Source of the DNA: Monoplex corrugatus
Taxonomy: Eukaryota > Mollusca > Gastropoda > Littorinimorpha > Ranellidae
Length of the DNA: 64,000 nt
Assembly: GCA_030674185.1 (NCBI GenBank)
Contig: CM060307.1
Coordinates: 52,887,942 to 52,951,941 of the forward strand
Direction: 5' to 3'
Positions 10,346 to 23,129 of the stretch are shown here, in pieces. The notes beneath the pieces are model-generated. The model saw only the letters and a program-made list of their open reading frames with translations, was not told the DNA's origin and did no database searches. The stretch's first letter is position 1; the number at the start of each line of letters is the position of its first letter. The position numbers and the translations under genes are program-made.

Positions 10346-10821
10346 CATGCAGGTACAATAAAAGCACACTGTAACATACAAGTCCATTTCATGTTTGGAA
10401 ATCTTTCTTCTTGCTCCTTACAGCATATTTCTTCTCACTTTTTACATACAGCATACTCTTTCAGTACAAAACAAAAACAAAAACACCAAACAAACAAAAA
10501 AACGGAACAAAACGGAACATACACAACAGAGTTAGGTTCAGGAATTCTGAATAAATAAAGGTATGGCTCTAAGACGGTCATGCCATACTACTAGTCTCCC
10601 ATTTTCCTACCTAGCCACTTTGACCGTAAAGGTAAAAATATGCCATTTCTGTAAGGTGTGTTTCTGTGTCGTTTCTTTGTTTGACAGGTACAGAATTATT
10701 TTCATCTACACCACCACACAACCTAACAATTTTAGTTTTTGTTTTCTGCAAGATGACTGACTAAAAACTGAGCACACATTCTGCATAAAGAGTGAACTCA
10801 ATACATTTATTGATTTAATGA

Positions 10822-10831
10822 ACACACACAT

Positions 10832-10878
<47 letters not shown>
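10822..10878 (+). repeat. CA-rich microsatellite
   Basis: Mixed CA and GCAC units. Confidence 0.9.
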
Positions 10879-10880
<2 letters not shown>

Positions 10881-11659
10881 GACAAAGATCACAGATGTAA
10901 TACTTTATTCAGAAAAAAATGTGAAACAAATCTTAGGAAAGTTCTGCAAAGTTACATTAAGATCAAGTATTATGGTCTTTCTGCACTGGGTAGTACTATC
11001 AATGAATTCCCAAGAATAAATAAGAAGCAGTCTGGTGCTCCTCTGTTCACACACTAACCAATCAGAGCTGCATACTTTTTCATAATATGACGTACAAATT
11101 CATCCTCTTTGTAAATCCAAGTCATGTATGTAGAAATATTATGGTCTTTCCATGCACTACCCATCCCAGTTCTATGTATCATTTACACTCTGCACCATAC
11201 TGTCCCCACCCATAGTTAACTGTGCGACAATGTACCATCATCAACAGAAAAATGCTGTCTACAATCAATTTCACTAAAAAAAGGAATGGAAAGGTTTGGA
11301 AATTTTGCCTCCGAGTTTCTATGCATGCTTTCAAATATTGCAAGGATTTTGTGATCAATAAACAGACAACACAAGACGCATAATGCACAGAAACATTTGA
11401 TACATCTTGTATTAAAAAATTTCAGACATGATCATACCAAGATTTTTTCTTGGTGCAAAATCGTGAGAGCTGCCAGCAGGTAAAATTCAGAGCAGGGCAA
11501 GGCAGAGCAGGGCAAAGCAATACTCTCATGAAAGTAATAGGCTGCAACTTTACCAGATGAATCATTGTAGCAGTAGACTGTCAATGACTTACTATGTTTC
11601 ACATTTACATTTGTTCAGACATATAAATGTGCAGAAAATGGTATGTGCATATGTGCCTA

Positions 11660-11661
<2 letters not shown>

Positions 11662-11700
<39 letters not shown>

Positions 11701-11717
11701 TGTGTGTGTGTGTGTGT

Positions 11718-11793
<76 letters not shown>

Positions 11794-11807
11794 GTTGTGT
11801 GTGTGTG
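11662..11807 (+). repeat. Compound (GA)n-(GT)n microsatellite
   Basis: A GA run (11662-11698) passes directly into a long GT run. It creates long spurious frames on both strands. Confidence 0.95.
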
Positions 11808-12194
11808 CTTGTACACAGACAGCAGTGAAAAGAGAGAAGAAGGGAGGGTGGAAGCATGGCACTGTTCTCCTTCACTTCCTTTGGAACCGTTCCACTCAGC
11901 AAATACCCTGCTACTCTCTTCAAGTTCCCCTGAAACAAAACACACACATTTTAGCAGAAAATTTTAAGGTCGACAATCACATTATGAAAACTGTCAGTAG
12001 GTTAGTCTTCAGCCAAACTACCTGCAATACTGATAATGATAACTCTACTTTAAAGCTTGTATCTTAACAGGCATTGTGAATTGCTCCAATATGGACAATC
12101 ACACAGAAAAAACATTTAGCCCAGAACAACAGAACATAGTGAAAGGAAAACTTTGGTAACTTGACTGAATTTTGAAACAAATTTGTCCTTTAAA

Positions 12195-12485
12195 CATAAC
12201 TAAGGACACTAAAACATAGAAAAACAGGCCTCAGTTACCTAAAATTGTTTCCACGTATCTCATTTCCCTACAGCCAAAATATGCATTTAATACATGTACC
12301 CAGTTATCAATCCAAAGAGAAAGTAGGCCCATGTTAGACCTTACCAAATAAATATAGGCGAATGGACCAGCAAGGCAGAAAATGATAGGAAGAAATGACA
12401 GAAAACAAAGGAGGTAGAAACAAAGAAAGTGACAGAAAAAGAGGAAATTTCTAGCACAGAATTTCTTGAATGTGGGGATACTATT
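12195..12485 (+). repeat. Dispersed repeat of about 290 bp, copy 1
   Basis: It aligns in the same orientation with 58148-58440. Shared landmarks include AACATAACTAAGG, ATACATGTACCCAGTTATCA, AATGGACCAGCAAGGC and GGAAATTTCTNGCACAGAATT. No coding signal. Copy 2 ends where an RTE reverse transcriptase region begins. Confidence 0.75.
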
Positions 12486-12692
12486 TATACTGAAAGAGTC
12501 CCCAGGGAGAAATTGTCAGACACACCCTTCTATATACACAGCACAGTCACACAAAGAGCTGAGAAATTGATAGACACACACCTTTATATACTAGTACTGT
12601 CACTTTCATTAATTTCTGTCAAGCATCAAAATTTCTCTCCCCCTCTCTATCTCCTACTAACACTGGCAACGCACGATGATAAATACACTCAC

Positions 12693-12796
12693 CGAATGCC
12701 ACTGGGGTTGGGGTGAACAAGAACTCTGGTTCAATGGCCTGCACAGACACACAGTGCATCTTCGCTTGTGTCCATGGTAGTCCTTTACAGTCGTCC
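12693..12796 (-). CDS. Candidate internal exon of an unidentified gene (downstream member)
   Basis: A 104-nt minus-strand segment with a TTTTCAG acceptor just upstream (12797-12803) and a strong donor G|GTGAGTG at 12692. The most natural frame contains DDCKGLPWTQAKMHC and PEFLFTPTPVAF; a second frame is also open. I do not recognise the protein. It may belong with the segments at 14.2 and 18.7 kb, but the phase to the 14.2-kb exon is not resolved and a further exon may lie between. Confidence 0.45.
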
Positions 12797-12909
12797 CTGA
12801 AAAGACACACTTTATACAAACAGCCCATCAACACAAATGATGTTACATGTAGAACCCACCTAAAAATTTTCAATTTCAAACTCAAGATGTCCTCCACCTG
12901 CTTAATTCA

Positions 12910-13866
12910 TTAACCTCTTGAGTGCCATCAACGTAAAATTTATGGAGCTCCCGGAGCCTTCTGTAGTCTCAGAGAAGGTTCATAAAAGTGACTGGCTTCC
13001 CTTACATGACTTTTTGACCTATGCAACCCTCACCAGATTGGTTTTATTTATCTGAAACGAGAAACTGGTTTTTCAGCAAAATGCTGACACCAGGACTGCC
13101 TTGCAATGCTGCATGTTTTCAGCCTTTGAAAGCATGTGAGTTGAGTCAAGAACTTATAAATGACTGTAGGATGATTCAGAAGACAATTCCGGCACAAGAA
13201 GAGGTTGAAAACAGCAGTAGTTCTCGCTGCTGGTATGAAATGTGCATCAGACAGACCCAACACAAAAAGAAGCGATTTTCCGAGCATGTGACACAAAGGT
13301 TTTCTGGCCACAGGCAATACTGGCAGCTAGCCAACACTTCTCAGCATCCAGACAGGCCCATATTGTTGAATTATATAAGCAAACACTGTCAGTGAGAAGT
13401 GTTAGAAGTGGCAAGGGGAAGACTAGGGTGATGGAGTGGGGTGGGGGACAACTTGACAGGGTCAAGCCACTCAGTGCTCAGCACACTGTGGCTCTTTGCA
13501 GCTCAGCTGTCAGTGATCTGTCAGTAGGTCAGCCAAAGTCTGAATACTTTTAGATTTCATCAGGAGGGTCATATCTTCTATTTTTTCCTTTGTTATTTTG
13601 GTTTCCATTTTGTGAGCGGTTATGAGTTTTTTATGGGAATTTCAACAAAATATTACAAATATGTGGTAATTTCAAGAAATTACTGCATAAATCATCTGAA
13701 ATTACATTTAGTCATGCCTAATGCACCATTCTGTGCAATTTCATGCATAGATTCCCATAAATATGGAAGCAACAGTTGTTTTAGTGTACATGGTAGCAAT
13801 GCAACCTTTTTCCCTGGCACATGGAAAACACTGGATGTTAAAAAACGTCGGCACTCAAGGGGTTAA
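12910..13866. mobile_element. TTAA-flanked piggyBac-like non-autonomous element, family G
   Basis: Ends are TTAA-CCTCTTGAGTGCC on the left and GGCACTCAAGGGG-TTAA on the right, near-perfect inverted repeats bounded by the piggyBac target site. It contains a plus-strand frame at 13021-13395 that I do not recognise. It lies between two candidate exons of the unidentified gene. Confidence 0.7.
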
Positions 13867-14055
13867 ATCAGAAAACTGGTAAATGAGAAACCCAACTGAA
13901 GTCAGACATGTCATAAACAAGACCCCAAAAAGAAGTCAAATTTCACAAGCAAGGTACCTTGAGAAATCCAAATAAAGTCAGACATGCAGATTCAGAAAAT
14001 TTTGTTAATTTTAATACCGATGTAAAATCTGTAAGCAATTTGACTCAAATCATAC

Positions 14056-14197
14056 CGTCTTTTGTGACTGTTGAAAATTAAAAGCACCTATTTTCAGGTG
14101 TGACACATAAGGAATGACAGAAATTAGATGCCTGCAAAATGTATCAGGCCTAACATCACTGTCTTTAGCCAGGTTTTCCCATGCAGCACATTCAACC
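14056..14197 (-). CDS. Candidate internal exon of an unidentified gene (middle member)
   Basis: The acceptor CCACTTTTCAG precedes 14197. The frame reads VECAAWENLAKDSD, RPDTFCRHLISVIPYVSHLK. Two donors are possible: G|GTATGA ending the exon at 14056, or G|GTGC ending it at 14088. Its start phase needs two bases from the preceding exon, which is what the 18.7-kb segment supplies, giving a continuous reading across the junction. The protein is unidentified; the helix-rich composition would suit an alpha-solenoid protein, but that is weak. Confidence 0.5.
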
Positions 14198-15020
14198 CTG
14201 AAAAGTGGCCGGAGGACGAATGATAAAAGAAGTAAAAAGAACACACACACACAACGTGTAGCTTGCAGCTGATACTGAATGGGATTAAAGGTACTTGTGT
14301 ATTGTTAAACTGATCATTTCTGAAATACCACTACTCAACAAAAACCATCGCATTCTTTTCTTTCATATTTTTTTTAAATGGCATGAAAGTGTATGTCATG
14401 TCACGTGTTCATAACTTCAAAACCACAACAAAAAGAATGTTACAATTTGAGTCAGTTTCTAAGATTCGATTAAAATGTAACGAAAATGATAAAATCTGGG
14501 TGATGGGAATTATATTAATGAAACATGTGTCATCAAAATTATTTTAATTGCCTGGCAGAAGACTGGATAGAAACACAACAGCTCTTTCAAACAACAGATT
14601 CTTCATATGACCACTATTCTTGAACCATCAATCACATGCAACTTGCTAACACAATGAAAATCAATAATAAAAATGTCAGTCTGTTAAAGTGAACCATACT
14701 TTCCTTGGTTGGGATCTGTTGTGTCTTGTCGTCAAGTTGCTCCCACCATGTGATCAATCAGTAAACGTTTCGTCTGTCTGGCGGTTCAGTCAGCCTTGTT
14801 GCAAAGTTGTTGAAGTCAACTATGCATTCACATGTCATGAGGTCACAATACTTTTCTTGCATTTCAGTTCAGTTCTCATTTCAGTTCAGTTCACATACAG
14901 TAGACAATGTAGTATCCCTCACGTCCACTGTCCAAGTACAGCAGTGGGTTTAACCTCAGCCTTTCATTCAGTCCTTCATCTACTTGTCTACTTTGTGGAT
15001 GGAAGTAGTCAAGTCAGCTG

Positions 15021-15722
15021 TCAAGCTGTTACTATTTTTTTCAGCCACACCGTATGTCAGACTCTGTGAAGTTGTACTCTTCTCTGTGCTTTAACTTAGT
15101 CAAGCTGTTACTATTTTTTCAGCCACACTGTACGTCAGATTCTGTGAAGTTATACTCTTCTCTTTGCTTTTACTTAGTCAAGCTGTTACAATTTTTTTCA
15201 CCCACACTGTACGTCAGACTGTGAAATTTTTTTTGTCCTCTTCTCTTTGCTTTTACTTAGTCAAGCTGTTACAATTTTTTCCACCCACACTGTACGTCAG
15301 ACTGTGAAATTGTCCTCTTCTCTTTGCTTTTACTTAGTCAAGCTGTTACAATTTTTTCCACCCACACTGTACGTCAGACTGTGAAATTGTCTTCTCTTCT
15401 CTTTGCTTTTACTTAGTCCAGCTGTTACAATTTTTTCCACCCACACTGTACGTCAGACTGTGAAATTGTCCTCTTCTCTTTGCTTTTACTTAGTCCAGCT
15501 GTTACAATTTTTTCCACCCACACTGTACGTCAGACTGTGAAATTGTCCTCTTCTCTTTGCTTTTACTTAGTCCAGCTGTTACAATTTTTTCCACCCACAC
15601 TGTACGTCAGACTGTGAAATTGTCCTCTTCTCTTTGCTTTTACTTAGTCCAGCTGTTACTATTTTTTTCACCCACACTATACATCAGACTCTTTGAAGTT
15701 GTACTCTTCTCTTTGCTTTTGC
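15021..15722 (+). repeat. Minisatellite with a period of about 77 bp, nine units
   Basis: Units start at 15021, 15100, 15178, 15261, 15338, 15417, 15494, 15571 and 15648. Each contains AGCTGTTACAATTTTTTCC, CCCACACTGTACGTCAGAC and TTCTCTTTGCTTTTACTTAG. The middle units are almost identical and the outer two diverged, as expected from unequal exchange. Confidence 0.95.
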
Positions 15723-16055
15723 TAACCAGAATGTTGCCACATTCAGTCAGTCTGCATGCTTAATCTTCCCACATCTTCTCCAGCCCCAAAACAATTTAAA
15801 CTTTTAGTACAGAATGTGGTTATGGCATTTGATCCTTCCCACAATTTGAGGTTACACATGACTAAACCTGGTTGTCAAACAGATGATCAGATATGCACCC
15901 TTGGCCTGCCCAGTTGTAAATAAATCATTAACTATCCTTCAAGAGAGAGATAAAAGGTAAAACAGCAAGGGACAGGAGATATGGGCACTACTATCATAAT
16001 CTCATACTGCTGGTCCCAACAAAACGTGAAGCATTTAGAACACTAATGCAACCTT

Positions 16056-17491
16056 TCAACCTCTTGAGTGCCACAGATGTATATGTATGTCGCCAAGTGT
16101 GTCACCTCATTTGCCAAAGATGTAAATGTATGTTCGCATTACATCAGGAATTTTCTTACCTCCATTTTTAACTTAAACTGGGGAATCCAAATTTGCAAAT
16201 CAGAAAGCTTTGTCCATCTACATCATCAGCCAATCACACTTTCATATGGTCAATGCACTGCAGCTTTTGCAACAACCCCTTCAAAGATTTTGACCTTGCT
16301 TCCAAAATGGCCAACAATGAAATTTCAGCAGGCCAAATGCCGTGAGAAAGGCAATGTGATGCCAAAGATTTTAGCTACTTCATCACAGCAGATGATGGAA
16401 AGCTTTACATGAATTGTGAATGACCTACACTTAGAAATGGGAGAAGACTAGTACACAGGGATGGGTTATTACGTGGGGGTGGGGGGGTGGGGTGATGACA
16501 AGGCGGAGTTACTGTTTACATCAATCAGCTACGGTCAATGTACCAGCACATCTAGTCAGTGTTGCTTGTAGCTTGCATGTTGTATGTGGCCAGCTCAAAC
16601 AGGAACATTCTGTGAAGTGTTTCTGACCGTTTCAGGGAAATGAAAACAAATGAGTGTGGTAGTGAGAGAATGAATGTGTGTATAACTATTTAGTATTTTA
16701 CATGCACCTAGAGTTTGGAGACATATCTCACTTAAAACATAAAACATTGAAAAGCAGCTTGTTTGTAAAAGATCCTTTGGAGTAAGATAAGCACAACCAT
16801 TTTGAGCCCAGGCTCTTTGTCAAGTGAATGGATAGTGGTAAATGAAAGTGACATGGAAAATAAAAATGACAGAGCAGTACTGGGGGGGGGGGGGGGGGTA
16901 CATGGAGAACTGCATCATCCACCGAGTGGGAACAGTCCAGCTGGTGGGCCTGAACACACGAACTGCCGACGTGTAGCAGTGCCCGGACCCTTTCCTTGTC
17001 CTACTAATCCCAACTGTTTCCCCCTCTTCTCCCCCCTCCCCCCCCCCCCCCCCACCAGTAAGCCTACTGCTGTCATTATTTTCCATGTCATTTTTATTTT
17101 CTATCACAAACAAGCTACTTTTCAATGTTTTATGTTTTACACTAAAGATCCAGCGGTCATATTTTGTTTTTATATCTCACTTATTTTTATATACATGTTT
17201 TCTTTGAACATTTTGCTTTTTTTTTACATTACTAATCCATAATGTATAACAATAAATATATAAAATTTATTTATGTCAATTTTATTAACTATTTTTCACT
17301 TACCAACATGTCAAATACATTTTAAACTATCATAAATTGGTAGTCGTTTTATTTCTTTTTCAGAAAAAAACAAGGTTATGATTATTTACAATACAGAAAT
17401 TTTTGTGTGAATTCTTACCCTACCCATGCAAAAATCACTTGGCAGATGGCATTTACTAGTAAAACAATGTACTTGGTATTGAAGGGGTGAA
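16056..17491. mobile_element. Possible degraded family-G TTAA element
   Basis: The left boundary (TTCAACCTCTTGAGTGCCA) matches the family-G terminus at 12910. The right boundary near 17474-17491 (TTGGTATTGAAGGGGTGAA) is a diverged inverse of it. Neither TTAA is intact, so the call is tentative. A foldback at 16734-17141 lies inside. Confidence 0.35.
16734..17141. repeat. Foldback structure with opposed G17 and C-rich tracts
   Basis: The block AAAACATAAAACATTGAAAA plus AGCTTGTTTG (16734-16768) and the block GACATGGAAAATAAAAATGA (from about 16850) recur inverted at 17085-17141 and 17060-17100. The inner ends of the arms are a run of about 17 G (16882-16898) and a C-rich run (about 17031-17053). 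The left arm carries an extra 70 bp. Confidence 0.75.
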
Positions 17492-17814
17492 TAACTGCTC
17501 ATATTAAAGGAAAACCTTGTACTGTACTTCATCCCTCCCTTCTTCTTCCCCTATCCTATCACCCCTCTGTTTTCCTTTTTAAACTTTCTTTAGTAACAAA
17601 TGTTTTATTTATAATTTTATTCAAACTGCCTCTTCCCTAACTGCAAACAGTGACTGCTTGAGACATACTTTATGTGCCATAATGCGCCAATAACGAGGAC
17701 ATTTTGCACAAGTACCATTGTCTTTCAGCAATGAAATGATCAGTAGTGATCTAAAGGTTTACGTCACTTATAAATTTCTTTGATAGTTTGTAGTTTGTCT
17801 GCAGCATCTACTTT

Positions 17815-17860
17815 CATCATCATCATCATTGCCATCATAATCATCATCATTATCAAAAGA
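17815..17860 (+). repeat. (ATC)n-type microsatellite
   Basis: Imperfect TCATCA repeats. Confidence 0.8.
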
Positions 17861-17985
17861 ATCATTTATACCATAATCACTATGTTTACAGTGCATTACA
17901 AATAAAGTCAGTCAAGTAAACTGTTTTCTGTGCATAGAGTAACAAGCCAAATCTTATGGGGTTTTTTCATTAAACAACTCTGTGT

Positions 17986-18057
17986 GTGTGTGTTGTTTGT
18001 GTTGTGTTGTGTTGTGTTGTGTTGTTTGTGTTGTGTTGTGTTTGTGTATGTGTGCGC

Positions 18058-18090
<33 letters not shown>

Positions 18091-18104
18091 TGTGTGTATG
18101 TGTG
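17986..18104 (+). repeat. (TTGTG)n and (GT)n compound repeat
   Basis: Repeated TTGTG pentamers pass into a GT run with GTAT interruptions. Confidence 0.9.
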
Positions 18105-18545
18105 CATGGCGTTGCTATTAGGTGGTTGTGTACATGCAAATTATGTTTACATCAATTCGAAAATTGACAGGACCCTTGAAAATTAAGATCAACAGATTAC
18201 ATTGCATTAAATTGGAAACAATTTTTAAAAATCATCACCAAGGATAGAAGAGAGTGTTTAAGATCCCAACTGAAAACATTTACAAAATACCATTTGTGTG
18301 AAATGTTTCTAATTACGAACCTAAAATCACTCATCTCAACTAAAACTGTGTAACCTCAAAACTTTGTGAAAATCACTGTGACAGTGAAAATAAAGCTTGA
18401 TTACACAAATTTATCTGATACACCCTATTACAATACCACAACGACAGAAACTACCATGACCATGGAAAAACATGAGGGTTATCAAAACTCAAAATAGCAG
18501 TTATCAAATCACTGCTAGGTTCATTATTCCTAATTTTCCACTTAC

Positions 18546-18719
18546 TTTGTTCTTCCAATAATGTCATGTTCAAGGCTCAAGACTTCAAGAATGTTGAACG
18601 CCATGTGCCTGATAGTTCTGACAAACCATATTCTTTCTCTCTGCCACAGCAGATTTTCACAAGTGTCTGGTTCTAGCATGGTCATTTGTAGTGCAAGCTG
18701 AAGCAAGTTTTTGTAATAG
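18546..18719 (-). CDS. Candidate internal exon of an unidentified gene (upstream member)
   Basis: A 174-nt segment between an ATTGCAG acceptor (18720-18726) and a GTAAGT donor (18545 down). The single long frame reads YYKNLLQLALQMTMLEP, LLWQRERIWFVRTIRHMAFN and ILEVLSLEHDIIGRT, with no stop. It ends two bases into a codon, which joins in frame with the 14.2-kb segment. I do not recognise the family. It is on the same strand as RBM45 and downstream of it. Confidence 0.55.
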
Positions 18720-18779
18720 CTGCAATGATTGAGCATAGTGACAACAACAAAAAAACACTCAACAAGCATCCTGATCCCA

Positions 18780-21700
18780 TTAACATGTATTTGACTTCAA
18801 CAACAGATGAGAATAAACACAGCTGTTTATGTCACCACAGAAACACCTAAAACAAATTTAAAACATCAAAAACAAAAGTGAAAAATATTTCAGAATATGT
18901 CAAAACACTGTCCCCTCACCATCCTTCGATTTGCCTGAACGGCATTTTGTTTCCCATATGGGCCATTTCCTTTTATAAAATACAACACAGAAGAATATGA
19001 ATCTACATTCCAACATTTCCTGCTTAGATTCAATTTCAGTTTCTGACCAACTATTGATATTTTGAACGAATGAATGTGGTTTTCCTGATTTTTTTTTCAA
19101 GTGTTTTGGGAACTTCAAATTAATGTAGGCAGAAGTCACATATATAGTAACCCTTTCACCACTTTTGGCAAACAGGCAACCATAGGGGTTGATAGTTGTT
19201 GGCATCCCAGTTGGAATGCTGTCAAGCTAACTGTTGGTAACTAGTCAATCATGATGATGTCAAGTTGTTCTTTTTTGCATGAGGCACGAGCATAACTGAT
19301 GTGGGAAGTCTGAAAATTGTAGAGTAGCTACTCTGAGGCCTGGCAGTTGAGAACTTGCTGTCTAAGCAAACTGTCTGAGGACAGTGCATGGAGTATAGGC
19401 TGGCCTGAGGAGCAATGATGAAAGGTTCATATCAAATGAAAGAACTTAAAATTGATATAATCAGACTTATGAAATATTCTCTGTATCTATGCTTAAGTTT
19501 TCTCAAAATTAACTACTGTGTACCACTCGCAAATAACAAATGACCAAATACATGATGAAAACAAATGCAAAACATTTTTTATATATAAAGGCATGCATAC
19601 ATTCACATACACACACAGAGTGCATATTCTCACACTTTTTCTCATTTCTACATTTTTACTCAAGTGTTACTCTTTAATTAAGATCTGTTTGCTACCATTC
19701 CATTTCTTTTCATGCACAAAAGCAGCAATAGCAGTCCACAGATGTTGAATGGCCCTCTTAAATGATTACTTCAAGAGTTAGCTTGCCTGTTTGAAGGAAA
19801 AGTGTATAAAAACTGCAAAATGAACGATACAAAATGGAATTGGATGTCAATGTGAGCTGATAATTTACAGTAAAACTTCAACACAATAAACCACAGGACA
19901 CTAATTATTTACTGTAAGCACAAGCAATGACTCACTAAAAACCTAACAAAAAACAACAACAACAATACGTTGTTATAGCACTGATATTTGTGAACATTAT
20001 GGTTAGCTGAGGACTGTGAACTGCCATTAAGTACACATAATAGGGTTGTTGTGCCAAGTGAGAGTCTTTCCAGTGTCGTGGAAAACATGGAGAGAACAGT
20101 GGCCAAGTTTTGTGTGACCTATAAGTCAATATAGGTCAGTCAACAATACGCAGTGTCAAGTCCAACTGAGGGTCTCAAATGTTGTTGTCATCGGTTTGTT
20201 TGTCCGTTGTGAAACATGGCAGTCAACAAACGTCCCCACTGAAGACAGAAAACAAGTTCATATGTCAATCTGTTCAGGTCATTGTGCAATCAAAATGTCA
20301 TTTTCAGTCTATTTACCTCCATTTATCAGAATCTAAATACCATTTAATTTCTATCACCGTGAAAAAAGGGAGATGTTGACGTCAAGTGATCTGGTCCATT
20401 GATTAGGAGTGAATGCCAGTGAACATGGACCCAGTTTGGGTTCCCAGTCATAACACCAATTTCACAACTATTGGCAGACAAAGGCTGCGACAGCTTCAAC
20501 AGAGAATGGCCTGTACTGTAAGCCAAAAAGTATTTAACTTTTGAGCATATATTTATCAGCTGTTCAAGGGTCAATGTTCCAGACAATCTACAATGAAATA
20601 ATCAATCAAGGAACCTCTTTGCAATGCACATGGCTTAATAACTGGGTCACATGTGCCGATGAAAACAAGATATATTATAATCCTTTGGAGATTAAAAACC
20701 GTAAAAAAAAATGTAAAATTAACTTGCTGACTCAATCACTCCCACTGTCAATAAATGGATCTGTAACTATGTCATTCTTGTTCTTATCAATCCCGTGATA
20801 AAACTTCCATTCTCCATGTTAAGTAAACAACAAGAATGCATCATGAAAATGATAGTTTTCTAGGCCCAAGCATGCCTGTATGTTACAATTAAAACTCATA
20901 TCTAAGCAGTACAATTGTGCGCGCGCGCACACACACACACAAATCAATTTCCAAAAGCTAAGGCACAGTGCAGTGCTTGTAACATGCAGCAAGACAGACT
21001 TTCCATGGCAGATTTTTAAACACTAGAGACACAGTAATTTTAAATTTAACATAAACATTCACAAATGGTTCTGAAAGCTGGAGATATAAGTTTGAAAACA
21101 ACTCATTACATCAAATTCACATGTTTAAGATCCCATTAAGTCATGTTTGTATCCAGTGGCTTATGGAAACATGAAAACACCCAGCATGACATGTCCATCA
21201 AAAATACAGACTGTGCAACAACACAGTGGGATGTGGTCAGCAAACTAAACAGCTCAAGTTCTCCATGCACCACTATAAAGTCTGATTATGTGTAATGCGC
21301 AATGAGTCCAAATGAGTTTGCAGAATAGTACCATACAAGAATGATTTATAATAATAACAATAATAATAAAAATAATAACAATAATGATGATAATAATAAT
21401 AAAAATAATAAATAGTCTCATACAGTTCCAAACTCTGGATATATAATTTTGTGTTGCACATGTTTTCAAATGAGTTATTTTCATGATGATACATATTCAA
21501 CTTCACTCCTGTACATGATGTAATATCAAAGCCCAAACCTCACCAAACTTGTCCGCAACAACATACAGCCAAGTCTTGGTTTTTATATATAAACAAGACA
21601 ACATATTGTCTTGAAGTATATAGCTACCTTGCCAGCAAAATATTTTGTCATTTATGGAAGTCACAAAAGTGTGTCCATTTCAATTCCTTTGAAAAAAAAA

Positions 21701-22300
21701 ATCTACAGGAAGAAAGATTTCAAATATAGCTGCCTAAAAAACAACAGGTGGTCTTGCTAATAATACTGATGTGCTATAGAACCTCCATGGGTGCATAATA
21801 TTTCAGTGGAGAGCCTTAGGGGAAAAAAACATCTGCTTAAGGCTGGGGAAAAAAGTAAACTCAAAGAAAATAGTCCTTTTTTATTTTTAAGAAAGAGGGT
21901 GGTTTTATCTGACACACTAAGAAGTAATGCTACCTCTTGTCAACTTAATTTCATGGGAGAAATTCATCCATAAAATGGACAATATTTTCTGCGGCGCTTT
22001 ACTAAGGTATAAGATGAATGCATGACAAAAACAGTACGTGGAGTAAAAGGGAACATTTTGACGTTTTATCTGCAAACTAGATTTGAAGCAAAACAGAGCA
22101 AAGAACAGATAAACAGGAGGTCCATAAACCACTTATTCCATAAAACAATTTCCCATTTACTTTTAGATAATGACAATAAACAAAGTGTCTGCAAGCTCAC
22201 ACTTGTGATCCTTGAACTGTACAAATCATTGATTTGGGAGAATATTAACAGCAGGTGAGCTGCCAATATAAAGCCATGTTACTGTACAAAAATCATCTAT
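18780..22300. other. No supportable feature
   Basis: AT-rich intergenic or intronic DNA. It has an alternating CG/CA run near 20914-20940 and AAT repeats near 21350-21412. Exons of the unidentified minus-strand gene could lie here (weak acceptor-like site near 20520), but I cannot support one. Confidence 0.5.
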
Positions 22301-22304
22301 ATCA

Positions 22305-22935
22305 TTAACTCTCTCGCTACAAGCGTCGGGATTTCCCAATCATGTCTCAACAACGCTTGTCTACGAGCGTCGGAGAAATCTGACTTTGAGTTTTGAAAAT
22401 TCGCAGGGCTTTCAGTATTTCCGTTAACCGAAACAAATAGCCAGAAACAGACTGTCCGGTCATTCTTAGCCTTGTTTCAGGCCACGAGGTCACTGTACTA
22501 CGCAGTTGGTGAGTGGACAGTGCAAAGTTCACGACCCACTATCTCCGCAGTGAAGCAGACGACGGAAAAGCAAATGGCTAAACAATACTCAACAACTCAG
22601 TGCTGTTCAACACGATCTCTTCCTTCAGTGCACATGGAGTGTGTGCATGTTGGATTTTATCAAATTTCATTCAAAATGTGACTGTAGGAACTGATGTATT
22701 GACCTGTGTATTTTGTAAGGCATTTTTCACCTGAAAATGTACCATTACTCAGCAACCATGAGGGTTAGACAGTTGAAATTTCAGCATATTGTACACCAAT
22801 CTTTTAATATATGACTCGCCAAATTTCAAAACTCTGTTTTCATTTGTTTGCATGAGAATTTTTCTTATGACCTACACAAAAGGTGCGTATCAGAGGAATG
22901 GGAAGGGGCATAATCGTGTGTAGCGAACGAGTTAA
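22305..22935. mobile_element. TTAA-flanked MITE, family B copy B1 (uninterrupted)
   Basis: The element is 631 bp with ends TTAA-CTCTCTCGCTAC and GTAGCGAACGAG-TTAA. It has no coding capacity. The second copy at 43994-45741 is the same element split by a LINE, so B1 supplies the empty-site reference. Piggybac-type mobilisation is inferred from TTAA. Confidence 0.82.
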
Positions 22936-22979
22936 AGAGTATAAGCCACTTTACCAATTTCAGGGGGAATAGAGTGAAA

Positions 22980-23022
22980 GAAAGAGCGAGAGAGAGAGAC
23001 ACAGAGAGAGAGAGAGAGAGAG
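22980..23022 (+). repeat. GA-rich microsatellite
   Basis: Interrupted (GA)n just downstream of the RBM45 stop codon. Confidence 0.85.
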
Positions 23023-23129
23023 GAATCAGTTTAAATGTAAACTGCAAATATGCAATATGACAAAATTTACTAAGTAAATAAACTGCAAAATAAGTGAATA
23101 ACAACATGTAATTTCTGTTCTCTACTCAC

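Larger units (their letters stand above)
10350..12190. other. Intergenic stretch without a recognisable gene
   Basis: It holds a CA repeat at 10822-10878 and a GA-GT block at 11662-11807. I see no convincing exon; the long frames near 11.6-12 kb are microsatellite translations. Confidence 0.6.

Noticed and set aside
11557..12067. Long frames of 85-146 residues on both strands
   Set aside because: They are translations of the GA/GT microsatellite (repeated RE, CV and HT residues).
13021..13395. 124-residue plus-strand frame as a host gene
   Set aside because: It lies wholly inside a TTAA element with inverted ends and shows no recognised domain.
17930..18186. Cysteine-rich small frames
   Set aside because: Microsatellite translation (TTGTG and GT repeats).
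19909..20129. Possible exon of the unidentified gene
   Set aside because: Two frames are open but neither has a convincing acceptor and donor pair.
20344..20586. Possible exon with SLLKLSQPLSANSCEIG
   Set aside because: An acceptor-like TTACAG is present, but no donor gives a phase that joins to the 18.7-kb segment.
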